Shown piece after piece: positions 47,538-55,282 of a stretch of 61,539 bases of DNA (the stretch's first letter is position 1; every line of letters starts with the position of its first letter). The notes under the pieces are model-generated. The model was not told the DNA's origin. It ran no database searches and saw only the letters and a program-made list of their open reading frames with translations. The stretch lies in IMG/VR virus record IMGVR_UViG_3300036851_000313, positions 1-61,539 of that record. One strand, given 5' to 3'. The position numbers and the translations under genes are program-made. This stretch comes from a virus.

Positions 47538-48061
47538 TCATCCGCCGGGCCGCAGCAGACGACCTGCCTGCCGTCACCGCACTGATCGGCGAAGCCGCCG
47601 CCTGGCTGGCCGGCCGCGGCGTCGACCAGTGGCGCACCCCACCCGGCCCGGACCGCATCGAGGTCAGCATCAAGGCCGGCGACGTGTGGATCCTCCGCCA
47701 CGCCGACACCCCCGCCGCCACCGTCACCCTGGACGACTACGGCGACCCCGAATTCTGGGAACCCCACGCCGCCGGCGACGCCCTCTTCATGCACCGCCTG
47801 GCCGTCGCCCGCACCCACACCGGCCGCGGCATCGGCGCCGCCCTCGTCGAATGGTGCGCCGAACAAGCGTGGCAGCGCGGCAAATGGTGGCTGCGCTGGG
47901 ACGCCTGGAAAACCAACCCCGGCCTACTCGCCTACTACCGCCGGCTCGGCGCCGAACACGTCCGCACCGTCGACCTCGCCCACCGCTCCTCCGGTGCGCT
48001 CTTCCAAGTCCCCGCCAGGCCGATGAGCGTCACCGCCCGCGCACTCATCCGCGAGGCGTGA
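47534..48061 (+). CDS. GNAT-family N-acetyltransferase
   Basis: 175 aa, GTG 47534 (GTGA overlap). IIRRAAADDLPAVTALIGEA opening and the acetyl-CoA loop LAVARTHTGRGIGAALVEWC (R/Q-x2-G-x-G/A) followed by LRWDAWKTNPGLLAYYRRLGAEHV are classic GNAT. Substrate unknown. Co-transcribed with the GntR gene; overlaps the convergent HNH-like gene by 17 nt. Confidence 0.88.
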   Translation: MIIRRAAADDLPAVTALIGEAAAWLAGRGVDQWRTPPGPDRIEVSIKAGDVWILRHADTPAATVTLDDYGDPEFWEPHAAGDALFMHRLAVARTHTGRGIGAALVEWCAEQAWQRGKWWLRWDAWKTNPGLLAYYRRLGAEHVRTVDLAHRSSGALFQVPARPMSVTARALIREA

Positions 48062-48581
48062 GCTGGCTCGGATGACGGCTTCTGATGATCTCCTCCAGCG
48101 CGACCCGATAGATCGACTTCAGCTCGCGGCGGCTTTCCGGCTGGATATGGTCGGTGGCCGCTTGCCACCATCCCGGTCTGCGCTCGCCGGTCTCCACCCA
48201 GGCCAAGGCGGCGGCCCGCTCCCCTGCCCGGAACTCCGGCATGTCGTGATGGCACGGGAAATGGCAGAGCGGCAGCACGTTGGACAGGTCGTTGTTGCGG
48301 GTATCGCAGAAGTCCTCGAGATGCGCCGCGTCGAGGAAGCGCTGGGCGAGCCGCCACGTCTTGCGTCGCCGCCGCTCCGCGTTCCAGTCGGGATGCTCCT
48401 CGCGGAGGGCTCCCACGTCGTCTATGGGCGGGAGCCATCCGCATCGGAAGCACGACGGCTCGCCGAGCCCGATGAACCGAAAGTAGGCGTCGGGCAGCTC
48501 GTCGGACGTGCGCCAGCGCACGGCGACGTCGTAGAGGCGAAACGTCTTCCGCGCTCCGGCGGGTGAGCCAGACATCTGCAT
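48045..48581 (-). CDS. HNH-like protein
   Basis: 178 aa, ATG 48581 with AAGGGG. CFRCGW (about 46) and AAHLEDFCDTRNNDLSNVL then CHFPCHHDMP resemble an HNH fold (AH..., N, HH) with zinc cysteines. Convergent with the acetyltransferase and divergent from the integrase. Could be a free-standing nuclease. Confidence 0.65.
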   Translation of the reverse strand: MQMSGSPAGARKTFRLYDVAVRWRTSDELPDAYFRFIGLGEPSCFRCGWLPPIDDVGALREEHPDWNAERRRRKTWRLAQRFLDAAHLEDFCDTRNNDLSNVLPLCHFPCHHDMPEFRAGERAAALAWVETGERRPGWWQAATDHIQPESRRELKSIYRVALEEIIRSRHPSQLTPRG

Positions 48582-48658
48582 GATCCCCTTCGGGCGAACT
48601 GTTGGCGTCCGCGTAACGTCGCGTGCGCGAAGTTTCGGCAGAGCCTACACTACCCGCC
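48582..48658 (+). promoter_or_regulatory. Integrase promoter region (leaderless)
   Basis: TACACT at 48646-48651 is a good -10 and lies 7 nt before the integrase GTG, so transcription would begin at or next to the start codon. No ribosome site is present, supporting a leaderless message. The -35 is weak. The minus-strand HNH-like gene starts at the other edge. Confidence 0.5.
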
Positions 48659-50017
48659 GTGACGACGACCCAGAACGCAGCCATCTACGTGCGGATCAGC
48701 GACGACCGAGCGGGTGCCGGGCTCGGCGTCGCCCGGCAGGAGAAAGACTGCCGCGAGCTAGCGAAACGCCTCCGCTGGCACGTCACCGACGTCTACATCG
48801 ATAACGACGTCTCCGCCTACACCGGCAAACCCCGCCCCGAGTACGACCGGCTCCTCGAGGAGATCCGCGACGGCACCGTCACCCGCGTATTGGTCTGGCA
48901 CACCGATCGGCTGCACCGCAACAACCGCGAGCTCGAGGACGTCATCGACGCCGCCGAGCTGCACGGCACCGTCATCCACGGCTACAAGGCCGGCCCGCTG
49001 GACCTGTCCAACGCCTCCGGTCGGATGACCGCCCGGATCCACTGCGCCGTCGCCCGGGGCGAATCCGAACACAAGGCCGAACGGCAGAAGCGCAAGCACC
49101 TAGAGATCGCGCAGAAGGGCCGTCCCAACGGCGGGCTGCGGCCCTTCGGGTGGGACGAGGACAGGATCACCCTCCGCCCGACCGAGCACGCCATCATCCG
49201 CGAGGCCGCCCGCCGACTCCTCGCCGGCGAGTCGCTGCGAAGCGTCGCCGCAGACCTGAACGCCCGGGGCGTGGCGACCGTGACCGGCAAGCCGTGGTCC
49301 CCAACCGTGCTCCGCGCCATGCTCGCCCGCCCCCGCATCGCCGGGCTCCGCGAACACAACGGCCAGATCGTCGGCAAGGCGACGTGGCAGCCCGCGCTGC
49401 CCAAGACGACCTGGCAGGAACTCCGCGACTTCTTCGCCGACCCGGAACGCCATGTCGGCGCCAACACCCGCCGGTGGCTGCTCACCGGCATCGCCCAATG
49501 CCCCGCCGGGCACCGGCTCACCACCCGAATGGGCAACCGCAACCGGCCCGAGACGTCCCGCACCTCCTACGCCTGCCCGACCTGCCGCATCTACCGGGCA
49601 ACCGAACCGCTGGACGCGTACGTCACAGAGGCCGTGCTGCATCTCCTGCGACGGCTCACCATCGAGCCGACGCCGACCATCGATGACCGCCTGGCCGCGG
49701 AGATCGAGAGCGTGCAGACCCGGCTCGAGGAAGCGGACGACCTGTTCGCCAGCCTCACCATCAACAAGGAGCAGTACACCCGCATCAGCCGCAAACTGCG
49801 CGGCCGACTAGCGGAACTCGATCGGCGCGCCCTTCCGCCGCGACGACGCCGCCTCGTCAAGGGGCTCGCCAAGCCGGACAACCGGGCCGCGTGGGACGCG
49901 CTACCGCTGGACCGGAGACGCCGGGTCGTGGCCGAGCTGATGGACGTGATCGTGCACCCGGCCGGGGTCGGGCGACGGTCGTTCCGCCCAGAGACGGTGG
50001 AACTGCGCCCGCGCTAG
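48659..50017 (+). CDS. Large serine recombinase (integrase)
   Basis: 452 aa from GTG 48659. Catalytic domain: YVRIS with nucleophile Ser14, ARQEKDC, VLVWHTDRLHRNNREL, DLSNASGRMTARI. Recombinase domain GGLRPFGWDEDR through SPTVLRAMLARPRIAGLREH, zinc ribbon CPAGHRLTTRM...CPTCRIY and a coiled-coil plus C-terminal basic domain. Integrates the circle at attB. Start chosen at the leaderless GTG; the frame opens 36 nt earlier. Its directionality factor is probably 54167..55282. Confidence 0.93.
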   Translation: MTTTQNAAIYVRISDDRAGAGLGVARQEKDCRELAKRLRWHVTDVYIDNDVSAYTGKPRPEYDRLLEEIRDGTVTRVLVWHTDRLHRNNRELEDVIDAAELHGTVIHGYKAGPLDLSNASGRMTARIHCAVARGESEHKAERQKRKHLEIAQKGRPNGGLRPFGWDEDRITLRPTEHAIIREAARRLLAGESLRSVAADLNARGVATVTGKPWSPTVLRAMLARPRIAGLREHNGQIVGKATWQPALPKTTWQELRDFFADPERHVGANTRRWLLTGIAQCPAGHRLTTRMGNRNRPETSRTSYACPTCRIYRATEPLDAYVTEAVLHLLRRLTIEPTPTIDDRLAAEIESVQTRLEEADDLFASLTINKEQYTRISRKLRGRLAELDRRALPPRRRRLVKGLAKPDNRAAWDALPLDRRRRVVAELMDVIVHPAGVGRRSFRPETVELRPR

Positions 50018-50166
50018 ATCCTGCGCAGCAGCCTCTCGAGAAGAGTCATCACCGGCCCAGCAACAACACCCTCACGAAACACCAGAATTTTCCCCGTCTC
50101 GCGGTGCACGAGTGCTACGGCGTCGCGGATCGGCGCGGTCGCCACCATCAACGGTCGGCCCTCCAT
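50014..50166 (-). CDS. Small hypothetical protein beside the integrase
   Basis: 50 aa from ATG 50166 ending convergent to the integrase with a 2-nt overlap. MEGRPLMVATAPIRDAVALV... ends basic (LLERLLRRI). It has codon use like real genes. Unknown; could overlap attP. Confidence 0.45.
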   Translation of the reverse strand: MEGRPLMVATAPIRDAVALVHRETGKILVFREGVVAGPVMTLLERLLRRI

Positions 50167-50302
50167 CACAAAACGACCCAGCGAGAAGAGGGATGGCGGG
50201 CCTTGTCTCCGCTGACTCGCTGGACACGGCGTGTTTACGCCATCTCTACCGCGCGCTACCCCGTTGGCGTTACGACGTATGCGCAATTTTTACCGTCGGA
50301 GC
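50167..50302. other. Intergenic region, attP candidate
   Basis: This 136-bp non-coding stretch between the integrase side and the repressor contains short inverted elements: GGCGTGTTTACGCC (50230 area) and TACCGCGCGCTA. Serine-integrase attP sites are usually within a few hundred bases of the integrase, so this is the best place to look. No core can be fixed without attB. Confidence 0.35.
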
Positions 50303-50767
50303 CTATCCACCGTTGTTTGCCGGGCGGAGCCGACGCAGGATCGCCCGCAGCTCCCCGTGCAAATCGTTGATGGCGTCCAGCCTGTCGAACGCGTCATCCC
50401 ACGTGATCTCTTCGCCGAGCACGTCCGCGAGCGAGCGGCGCAACGCCTCCGGGTCAGTGATCTCCTCGTCGCCCACATGAACCACGTCGCCGCCACCGAT
50501 GTCCACCTCAGCTGGCACCGGCGACACCTGCCCGCCCTTGCGTAGCCGGTTCAGATCGCCGCTCGACCAGCGCAGCGCCGCCTCGATCGCCGCGCGTTTC
50601 CGCGCCTGCGGCCATCGTTTCCCGGATTCCAGGTTGCGGATCGTGCCAACGTCGACGCTGGCACTGTCGGCCAGCTCCTGCTGAGTCATGTCGAGCGCAC
50701 CGCGCCGATCGGCTACGAGGACGCCGACTTCCACGAGATCACGACCGTCCGCCACGGCCCTCAGCAT
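50303..50767 (-). CDS. XRE-family repressor (immunity repressor candidate)
   Basis: 154 aa from ATG 50767 (GTG 50791 in frame). HTH: MTQQELADSASVDVGTIRNL then ESGKRWPQARKRAAIEAAL. The acidic C-terminal region (VLGEEITWDDAFDRLDAIND) may oligomerise. Divergent from the XRE gene at 50901 across an operator-like region, the classical lysogeny switch arrangement. Confidence 0.8.
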   Translation of the reverse strand: MLRAVADGRDLVEVGVLVADRRGALDMTQQELADSASVDVGTIRNLESGKRWPQARKRAAIEAALRWSSGDLNRLRKGGQVSPVPAEVDIGGGDVVHVGDEEITDPEALRRSLADVLGEEITWDDAFDRLDAINDLHGELRAILRRLRPANNGG

Positions 50768-50840
50768 GACAGAAAAACCGGGAACTTCCACGGCTCTACC
50801 CGGTTGTGCGGCGAGCCGCGTTATGGTCCCTGACCTGCGA

Positions 50841-50893
50841 CTTAATGATTCTTAACGTTTCTTCTTGACGACTTCGCTACTCTTCCCTACTGT
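50841..50893 (+). promoter_or_regulatory. Early promoter with spaced operator repeats
   Basis: TTGACG (50865-50870), 17-bp spacer, TACTGT (50888-50893), then 7 bp to the ATG at 50901: a near-ideal leaderless promoter. CTTAATGATT CTTAACGTTT CTTCTTGACG (50841-50870) gives three repeats spaced by 10 bp (one helical turn), placing a repressor over the -35. Confidence 0.75.
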
Positions 50894-50900
50894 TCACTAC

Positions 50901-51134
50901 ATGGCAGTAGCACGGCTCAACGGAGCCCGAGTCAGAGCGGTCCGGGAAGTGTTCAACATCACCCGAGCTGACCTCGCAAAAGCCGTCGACGTCACGGACG
51001 GCTACATCGGCCACATCGAGACCGGGCTCAAGCAGCCGTCCCCGGCTGTCGCCCGCCGCATCGTCGACCACCTCCTCATCGCCGTCGATGAGGGCCTCAT
51101 CACGTACGCCGCCACCGATGAGGCCGTGGCATGA
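50901..51134 (+). CDS. XRE/Cro-like regulator
   Basis: 77 aa, leaderless ATG 50901. HTH of the lambda-repressor fold: VRAVREVFNITRADLAKAVD, VTDGYIGHIETGLKQPSPAV. First gene of the rightward early operon, divergent from the repressor, hence a Cro-type or early activator role. Confidence 0.82.
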   Translation: MAVARLNGARVRAVREVFNITRADLAKAVDVTDGYIGHIETGLKQPSPAVARRIVDHLLIAVDEGLITYAATDEAVA

Positions 51135-51328
51135 ACCCGGACGACGTCGAGGAGGGACTGGCCGTGACCGTCACATCCGACCGCACCATCGCCGGCCGCT
51201 CCTGGCAGGGCGAGCAGGGAACCGTCTACTCCGCGTTCCTCCGCGGCCAGATCGACGACTGGGTGATTGTCCGCATCGGCGACACCGACATCGCTGTCCG
51301 CCCCGACGAAATCGAGCCCGCGTCGTGA
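51131..51328 (+). CDS. Small SH3/KOW-like protein
   Basis: 65 aa, ATGA overlap. Beta-rich (VTVTSDRTIAGRSWQGEQGT, DDWVIVRIGDTDIAVRPDEI), reminiscent of KOW/SH3 barrels. Function unknown. Confidence 0.58.
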   Translation: MNPDDVEEGLAVTVTSDRTIAGRSWQGEQGTVYSAFLRGQIDDWVIVRIGDTDIAVRPDEIEPAS

Positions 51329-51474
51329 CCCCCGAGCAGCTCGACCGCATCCGCGCCGCCGCTCGCGCCGCGGTCGACGGCTGGCCGCCGCTGTCCGAGG
51401 CGCAGCAGCGACGGCTGCGGGTCCTCCTCCACGGCGCCGACGAATTGCCCGCCCCGACCGAGGCCGCGTCATGA
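51325..51474 (+). CDS. 49-residue helical protein
   Basis: GTGA overlap; TPEQLDRIRAAARAAVDGWP and LSEAQQRRLRVLL repeats like the next gene. Helical, arginine-rich, ends EAAS. Confidence 0.5.
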   Translation: MTPEQLDRIRAAARAAVDGWPPLSEAQQRRLRVLLHGADELPAPTEAAS

Positions 51475-51608
51475 CCGCCGCCGATGTGACGGCCCGCGAG
51501 TCCGCGTGGATCGATGCGCAGCTCGCCGACGCCCCCGAGATCACCGAGGAACAGGCGCGGCTGCTGCGGCGCCTGTTCGACGACGCGCCCGCCGAGGCCG
51601 CGTCATGA
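51471..51608 (+). CDS. 45-residue paralogue of preceding helical protein
   Basis: ATGA overlap. EITEEQARLLRRLFDDAPAE parallels LSEAQQRRLRVLLHGADELP of the neighbour and both end EAAS, suggesting a tandem duplication. Also present in many actinobacterial AICE/prophage early regions. Function unknown. Confidence 0.5.
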   Translation: MTAADVTARESAWIDAQLADAPEITEEQARLLRRLFDDAPAEAAS

Positions 51609-51745
51609 CGTACTGCCGAACCGTCCGAGGGGAGGGAACCCAAATGAGCAGACGAATGAAGTTCCTCACCGCCGCAGTAGTGGCGTTGGCCGCCGTGCTG
51701 GTCGTGTTCGGCCCGGCCATCGCTCGCGCCGCAGACCAGTCGTAG
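51605..51745 (+). CDS. Short exported/membrane peptide
   Basis: 46 aa from ATG 51605 (ATGA) or 33 aa from ATG 51644 with GGGGAGGG. MKFLTAAVVALAAVLVVFGP is a signal or anchor, then ARAADQS resembling an AxA cleavage site. Small secreted peptide; function unknown. Confidence 0.5.
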   Translation: MTYCRTVRGEGTQMSRRMKFLTAAVVALAAVLVVFGPAIARAADQS

Positions 51746-51756
51746 GCCACGCAAAA

Positions 51757-51785
51757 GGGCCGGTCCGCTTAGCCCGGACCGGCCC
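51757..51785 (+). terminator. Hairpin terminator/attenuator in early operon
   Basis: Perfect 11-bp stem (51757-51767 with 51775-51785), 7-nt loop. Located after five early genes and before the next cluster at 51836, so it likely attenuates rather than fully blocks transcription. Confidence 0.72.
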
Positions 51786-51835
51786 AACGCGGGACTCACC
51801 CGCACCGCAAGTACAGCACACGGAAGGGACTCACC

Positions 51836-52135
51836 GTGAACACCACACCCGCCGCCACCGCAGAGTCGATCGAGCTGGCGAAAGCCCAGCACCTGGCCAA
51901 GGCCATGGCGCGGCTGCACCCCGGACCGGGGCTGCACGGCGTCACCGCCGCCACGCCCACCCCGCCCCACCTGTACGACGTGGTCCGGGCCACACCCGCC
52001 GACCACGTCCTGTGCTGCTGCTGGCACGGCATCTGCGAGCACCCCGACGACATGCTGCACCACCTCGACGACCCCGGCCCGCACGCCCTCACCGACGACA
52101 CCGGGATCGCCGTCACGGCCGGGGGTGTGCGGTGA
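51836..52135 (+). CDS. Hypothetical Cys/His protein
   Basis: 99 aa, GTG 51836. Helix then HVLCCCWHGICEHPDDMLHH, a probable metal site. GTGA overlap with next gene. Function unknown. Confidence 0.55.
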   Translation: MNTTPAATAESIELAKAQHLAKAMARLHPGPGLHGVTAATPTPPHLYDVVRATPADHVLCCCWHGICEHPDDMLHHLDDPGPHALTDDTGIAVTAGGVR

Positions 52136-52449
52136 CCGCTGCCCTGCTGGTCGCCACCGCCGCGCTGGCGCTCGTGCTGCTGGCCGACCGGCGGCGCCTC
52201 ACCCGCAAGCTGGCCGCGGTGCGCGCCGACCGAGACCAGACCGCCGCCCAACTCCTCCTGGTGGACGCCGCCCGCCGCGCCGCCCGCGCCGACAACGCGC
52301 GCCTGCGGCAGCTGCTGGCTGGCACCGAGGAGACCATGCGGATCGTCCACCGGCAGCTCGAGGCCCGCGCCCTGCCCTGCCTGTCCGGCCGGCCCCTCGT
52401 CCTCCTGCCGCACCCCGACCAGCAGACCGGCGGCGGTGAGGCGTCGTGA
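52132..52449 (+). CDS. Membrane-anchored coiled-coil protein
   Basis: 105 aa, GTG 52132. TM helix (ALLVATAALALVLLADRRR) followed by a coiled coil to residue 75. Topology like Rz or division-interfering proteins; role unknown. Confidence 0.55.
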   Translation: MTAALLVATAALALVLLADRRRLTRKLAAVRADRDQTAAQLLLVDAARRAARADNARLRQLLAGTEETMRIVHRQLEARALPCLSGRPLVLLPHPDQQTGGGEAS

Positions 52450-52646
52450 CCGGCATCCGCCCCATCGCCGACTGCTGCTCCGAACAGACCACCTGCCCGG
52501 TCTGCCTGGACTGGCTGTGCCCCGACCACAGCGGCGACTTCGACCGCGGCGGCTTCGTCCACTGCGAGTACCACGAATGCCCGACGCATGGGGACTGCCA
52601 CGAGCAGGCGTGCGGACACCTCGCCTCGTGTGGGGGTGCGGCGTGA
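52446..52646 (+). CDS. Cys-rich zinc protein
   Basis: 66 aa, GTGA overlap. Ten Cys and several His (CCSEQTTCPVCLDWLCPDH, CEYHECPTHGDCHEQACGH): RING/ZZ-like double zinc site. Possibly a host-interaction adapter. Confidence 0.6.
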   Translation: MTGIRPIADCCSEQTTCPVCLDWLCPDHSGDFDRGGFVHCEYHECPTHGDCHEQACGHLASCGGAA

Positions 52647-52810
52647 CCGCCCCCACCGCGGAGACCCGCCGCGCCGCCCTCGACGCCATGACCGCCGACG
52701 AGTGCCGCATCGCCCTCGGCTACCTGCTCGACCGGCACCCCGACGCGTTCGACGCCGCCGCCAACACCATCGCACGGCGACGCCGCAACAGGGGAGACGA
52801 CGATGCCTGA
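52643..52810 (+). CDS. 55-residue helical protein
   Basis: GTG 52643, GTGA overlap. Helical (RRAALDAMTADECRIALGYL), basic C-terminus. Function unknown. Confidence 0.5.
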   Translation: MTAPTAETRRAALDAMTADECRIALGYLLDRHPDAFDAAANTIARRRRNRGDDDA

Positions 52811-53222
52811 CCTCGACCACATCCTCGCCGACCACGCCACCCGCGCCGCCGCCGACCCGGTCGCCTACGAGAAGACCGAGCACGCCTGGGTGATCGAAGC
52901 GAATGGAGCTCACGACCCGGACGAGCTCAAGGCGCTCGTGGTGGCGCTTGAGCAGGAGGTGGCCAAGCTGCGCGCTGGTGTCGTCGGCCCCGCGCTGCGG
53001 GCCGACTTGGAGGACGTCGCCAAGACCGCCGAAGCCGTCCTGCACCGCGACTTCGAGGGCCGCGGCGACAGGCACTACCTGGAAGGCGTCCACGACGGCA
53101 TCGCCTGGGCGCTCGGCTGGAACGACCCCCCCGACCTGCCCGAACCGCTACCCAAATGCGCCGTCTGCCGCGACGAGCCGCCGGTCGGCAGGCGCTGCCC
53201 AGGATGCCGGGAGTGGTCCTGA
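52803..53222 (+). CDS. Helical protein with C-terminal zinc knuckle
   Basis: 139 aa, ATG 52803. Coiled-coil middle (ALVVALEQEVAKLRAG), end CAVCRDEPPVGRRCPGC. Lies just before the RecB-like nuclease (1-nt TGATG overlap) and may partner it. Confidence 0.58.
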   Translation: MPDLDHILADHATRAAADPVAYEKTEHAWVIEANGAHDPDELKALVVALEQEVAKLRAGVVGPALRADLEDVAKTAEAVLHRDFEGRGDRHYLEGVHDGIAWALGWNDPPDLPEPLPKCAVCRDEPPVGRRCPGCREWS

Positions 53223-54163
53223 TGACCGTCACCACGCCGCGCAAACGCGCCGCCAAAAAGACCACGCCCACCGGCGCCGCCCGCATCCCCAAGCGCTCCC
53301 AGGGCTTCTACCGCGACCCCGAAACCGGGGAGAAACTCCGCTCCGTCACCACCATCATCAACCAGGGCGTCCCCAAGGAGGCGCTGATCTTCTGGGCCGG
53401 GAACATCGTCGCCCGCTCCGCCATCGACAACCTCCCCGACCTGGTTCGCGCCTCCATCGACGCCGCCAAACGCGAGGAGATGTACGACTACCTGCGGCGC
53501 GCCCACACCCGCAAGAAAGACGAGCGCGCCGACATCGGCTCCGCCGTCCACCGGCTCGTCGAAGCGCACATCCTCGACCAGCCCATGCCCGAGGAGCTTC
53601 TCGCCGACGAGGAGATGGCCCCGTTCCTCGAGCAGTTCCTGCTGTTCGTCGAGACGTGCGAGGTGACGTTCACCGCATCCGAGATGGTGGTCGCCAACCC
53701 CGGCGAAGGCTACGCCGGCACGTTGGACTACATGCTGCGCTCCCCGTTGATCGTGAAACAGATCAATGCTGCGCTCGGCAGTGACATCCCTATTGACCTC
53801 GACCTACTCGGGGACACCAAAACCGGGGGCGAGCTCCACGAGACCCTCTACGACGGCAAGTCCCCGAAGGGCGTGTACGGGGAGGCTGGGCTGCAGATGG
53901 CCGGGTACAAGCACGCCGCCGTCTGCTGGCTGCGCGACGGTTCCAAGGTGCCGATGCCGCCCACCGCCGACGTGGGGATCGTGCTGCACCTGCGCCCGGA
54001 CGGGTTCCGCGTCTACCCGGCGCTGTGCGGCGACGCCGAGTACCGGTACTTCCTGCACGCCAAGCAGGTCGCCGAATGGACCTCGCAGCACTCCAAGACC
54101 GTGCTCGGGCAGCCACTCGACCTGCCCGGCGTGACACCGCTGAGGAAGAAGGGGGCTGCGTAG
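53222..54163 (+). CDS. RecB/Cas4-like PD-(D/E)XK exonuclease
   Basis: 313 aa from ATG 53222. Motifs in order: IGSAVHRLVEAH (His near 107), YAGTLDYM (Asp near 168), LLGDTKTG (D and K near 198-200), LQMAGYKHAA (QxxxY). This is the PDDEXK_1 exonuclease signature. Probably processes DNA ends for recombination or replication with the DnaQ-like and Hjc-like proteins. Confidence 0.83.
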   Translation: MTVTTPRKRAAKKTTPTGAARIPKRSQGFYRDPETGEKLRSVTTIINQGVPKEALIFWAGNIVARSAIDNLPDLVRASIDAAKREEMYDYLRRAHTRKKDERADIGSAVHRLVEAHILDQPMPEELLADEEMAPFLEQFLLFVETCEVTFTASEMVVANPGEGYAGTLDYMLRSPLIVKQINAALGSDIPIDLDLLGDTKTGGELHETLYDGKSPKGVYGEAGLQMAGYKHAAVCWLRDGSKVPMPPTADVGIVLHLRPDGFRVYPALCGDAEYRYFLHAKQVAEWTSQHSKTVLGQPLDLPGVTPLRKKGAA

Positions 54164-54166
54164 CCC

Positions 54167-55282
54167 ATGGCTGTCATCGACCTGCAACGCCGGATGCGCC
54201 AGCTCGGCGAGATCCGCATCGGGCACGTGGTGCCCACCTCCAACGGCAAGACCCGGCCGGAGAAGCTCGACCGGTTCCGGTTCACCAGCCCGTCCCAGGC
54301 CATCCTCGGCGACGTCGCGAAGGCGTACGGCGGCCAGGTGAAGGAGTGGGATCCGGCCAACGGCGGACCCCGCGAGTGGGAGGTGTACACAGACAGCCAC
54401 CGGCTGCCGGTCATCATCCCGCCGCTCGCCGTGACGCAATGGTACGAGCAGTACGCCGGGTCGAAATGCGTCAGGCGGTGCGACGGGCGCATCGAGCAGA
54501 AGTCCGACAAGCCGTGCCTGTGCGACCCGGAGCGCCGGAAGTGTTCGCTCACCACGCGGCTGAACGTGATGCTCCGCGACGTCCCGCCGATCGGCCACTG
54601 GCTGCTCACCTCCCGCGGCTACTACGCGGCGGTCGAGCTGCCGCCGGTCGCCGAGCTGCTCGCCAAGGGCGGCGGGCACGTCCCCGGCTGGCTGTCCGTC
54701 GAGGAGCGCCGCATCGTGCGGGAGAAGCCGGACGGCGGCACCGAGACCGTGCGGTTCATGGTGCCCACTTTGGACATCGATCTGGCACCGGCGCAGATCC
54801 TGTCCGGCGGTGTCGAGGCGGCGGCGCTGGGCGGCGGGGACCGGAAGGCACTTGAGCCGGGCGCCGGTCCGCGTGACTGGCAGGCGGAGATCGGGGGCGC
54901 GTCGTCGCGGGATGACCTGCTGCGGATCCGGCAGGAGGCCGCGAAGGCGGGCGTGCCGAACGGGGAGGAGTTCGATTCCTGGCTCGTCACTCGGATGGCC
55001 GAGATCAAGCAGCAGTCCGATCCGCCGCCGGCCGGGAATCTCGGCGCGCAGGCGGACCCGGAGGCGGACCGGATCGGCGTGTGGCAGCAGATCCTGGCCG
55101 CCGCCCCGCCCGGCTGGGGGCCGGCCGACTTGGAACGCGACTTCGCCGAACGCAACGGCGGCCTCGTGCCCGCCACCGCCGAACCCGCAGAACTGCAGGG
55201 CTACCTCGAGCAGCTCCGCGAGGGCGCGATCGCCGCCGAGACAGTCGAGGGCGAACTCGTTGACGAGAAGGTGCCGTTTTGA
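54167..55282 (+). CDS. Recombination directionality factor, phiC31 gp3-like
   Basis: 371 aa, ATG 54167. The opening VIDLQRRMRQLGEIRIGHVV, SNGKTRPEKLDRFRFTSPS, TQWYEQYAGSKCVRRCDG and LTTRLNVMLRDVPPIGHWLL match the gp3-like family of actinobacterial serine-integrase directionality factors, with zinc cysteines around 102-125. It would bind the integrase and switch it from integration to excision. Located in the early operon, so it is made on induction. Confidence 0.82.
   Translation: MAVIDLQRRMRQLGEIRIGHVVPTSNGKTRPEKLDRFRFTSPSQAILGDVAKAYGGQVKEWDPANGGPREWEVYTDSHRLPVIIPPLAVTQWYEQYAGSKCVRRCDGRIEQKSDKPCLCDPERRKCSLTTRLNVMLRDVPPIGHWLLTSRGYYAAVELPPVAELLAKGGGHVPGWLSVEERRIVREKPDGGTETVRFMVPTLDIDLAPAQILSGGVEAAALGGGDRKALEPGAGPRDWQAEIGGASSRDDLLRIRQEAAKAGVPNGEEFDSWLVTRMAEIKQQSDPPPAGNLGAQADPEADRIGVWQQILAAAPPGWGPADLERDFAERNGGLVPATAEPAELQGYLEQLREGAIAAETVEGELVDEKVPF

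Noticed and set aside
53222-54163. Cas4 of a CRISPR system
   Set aside because: No cas genes or array; context is phage recombination, so a RecB-like phage exonuclease is preferred.
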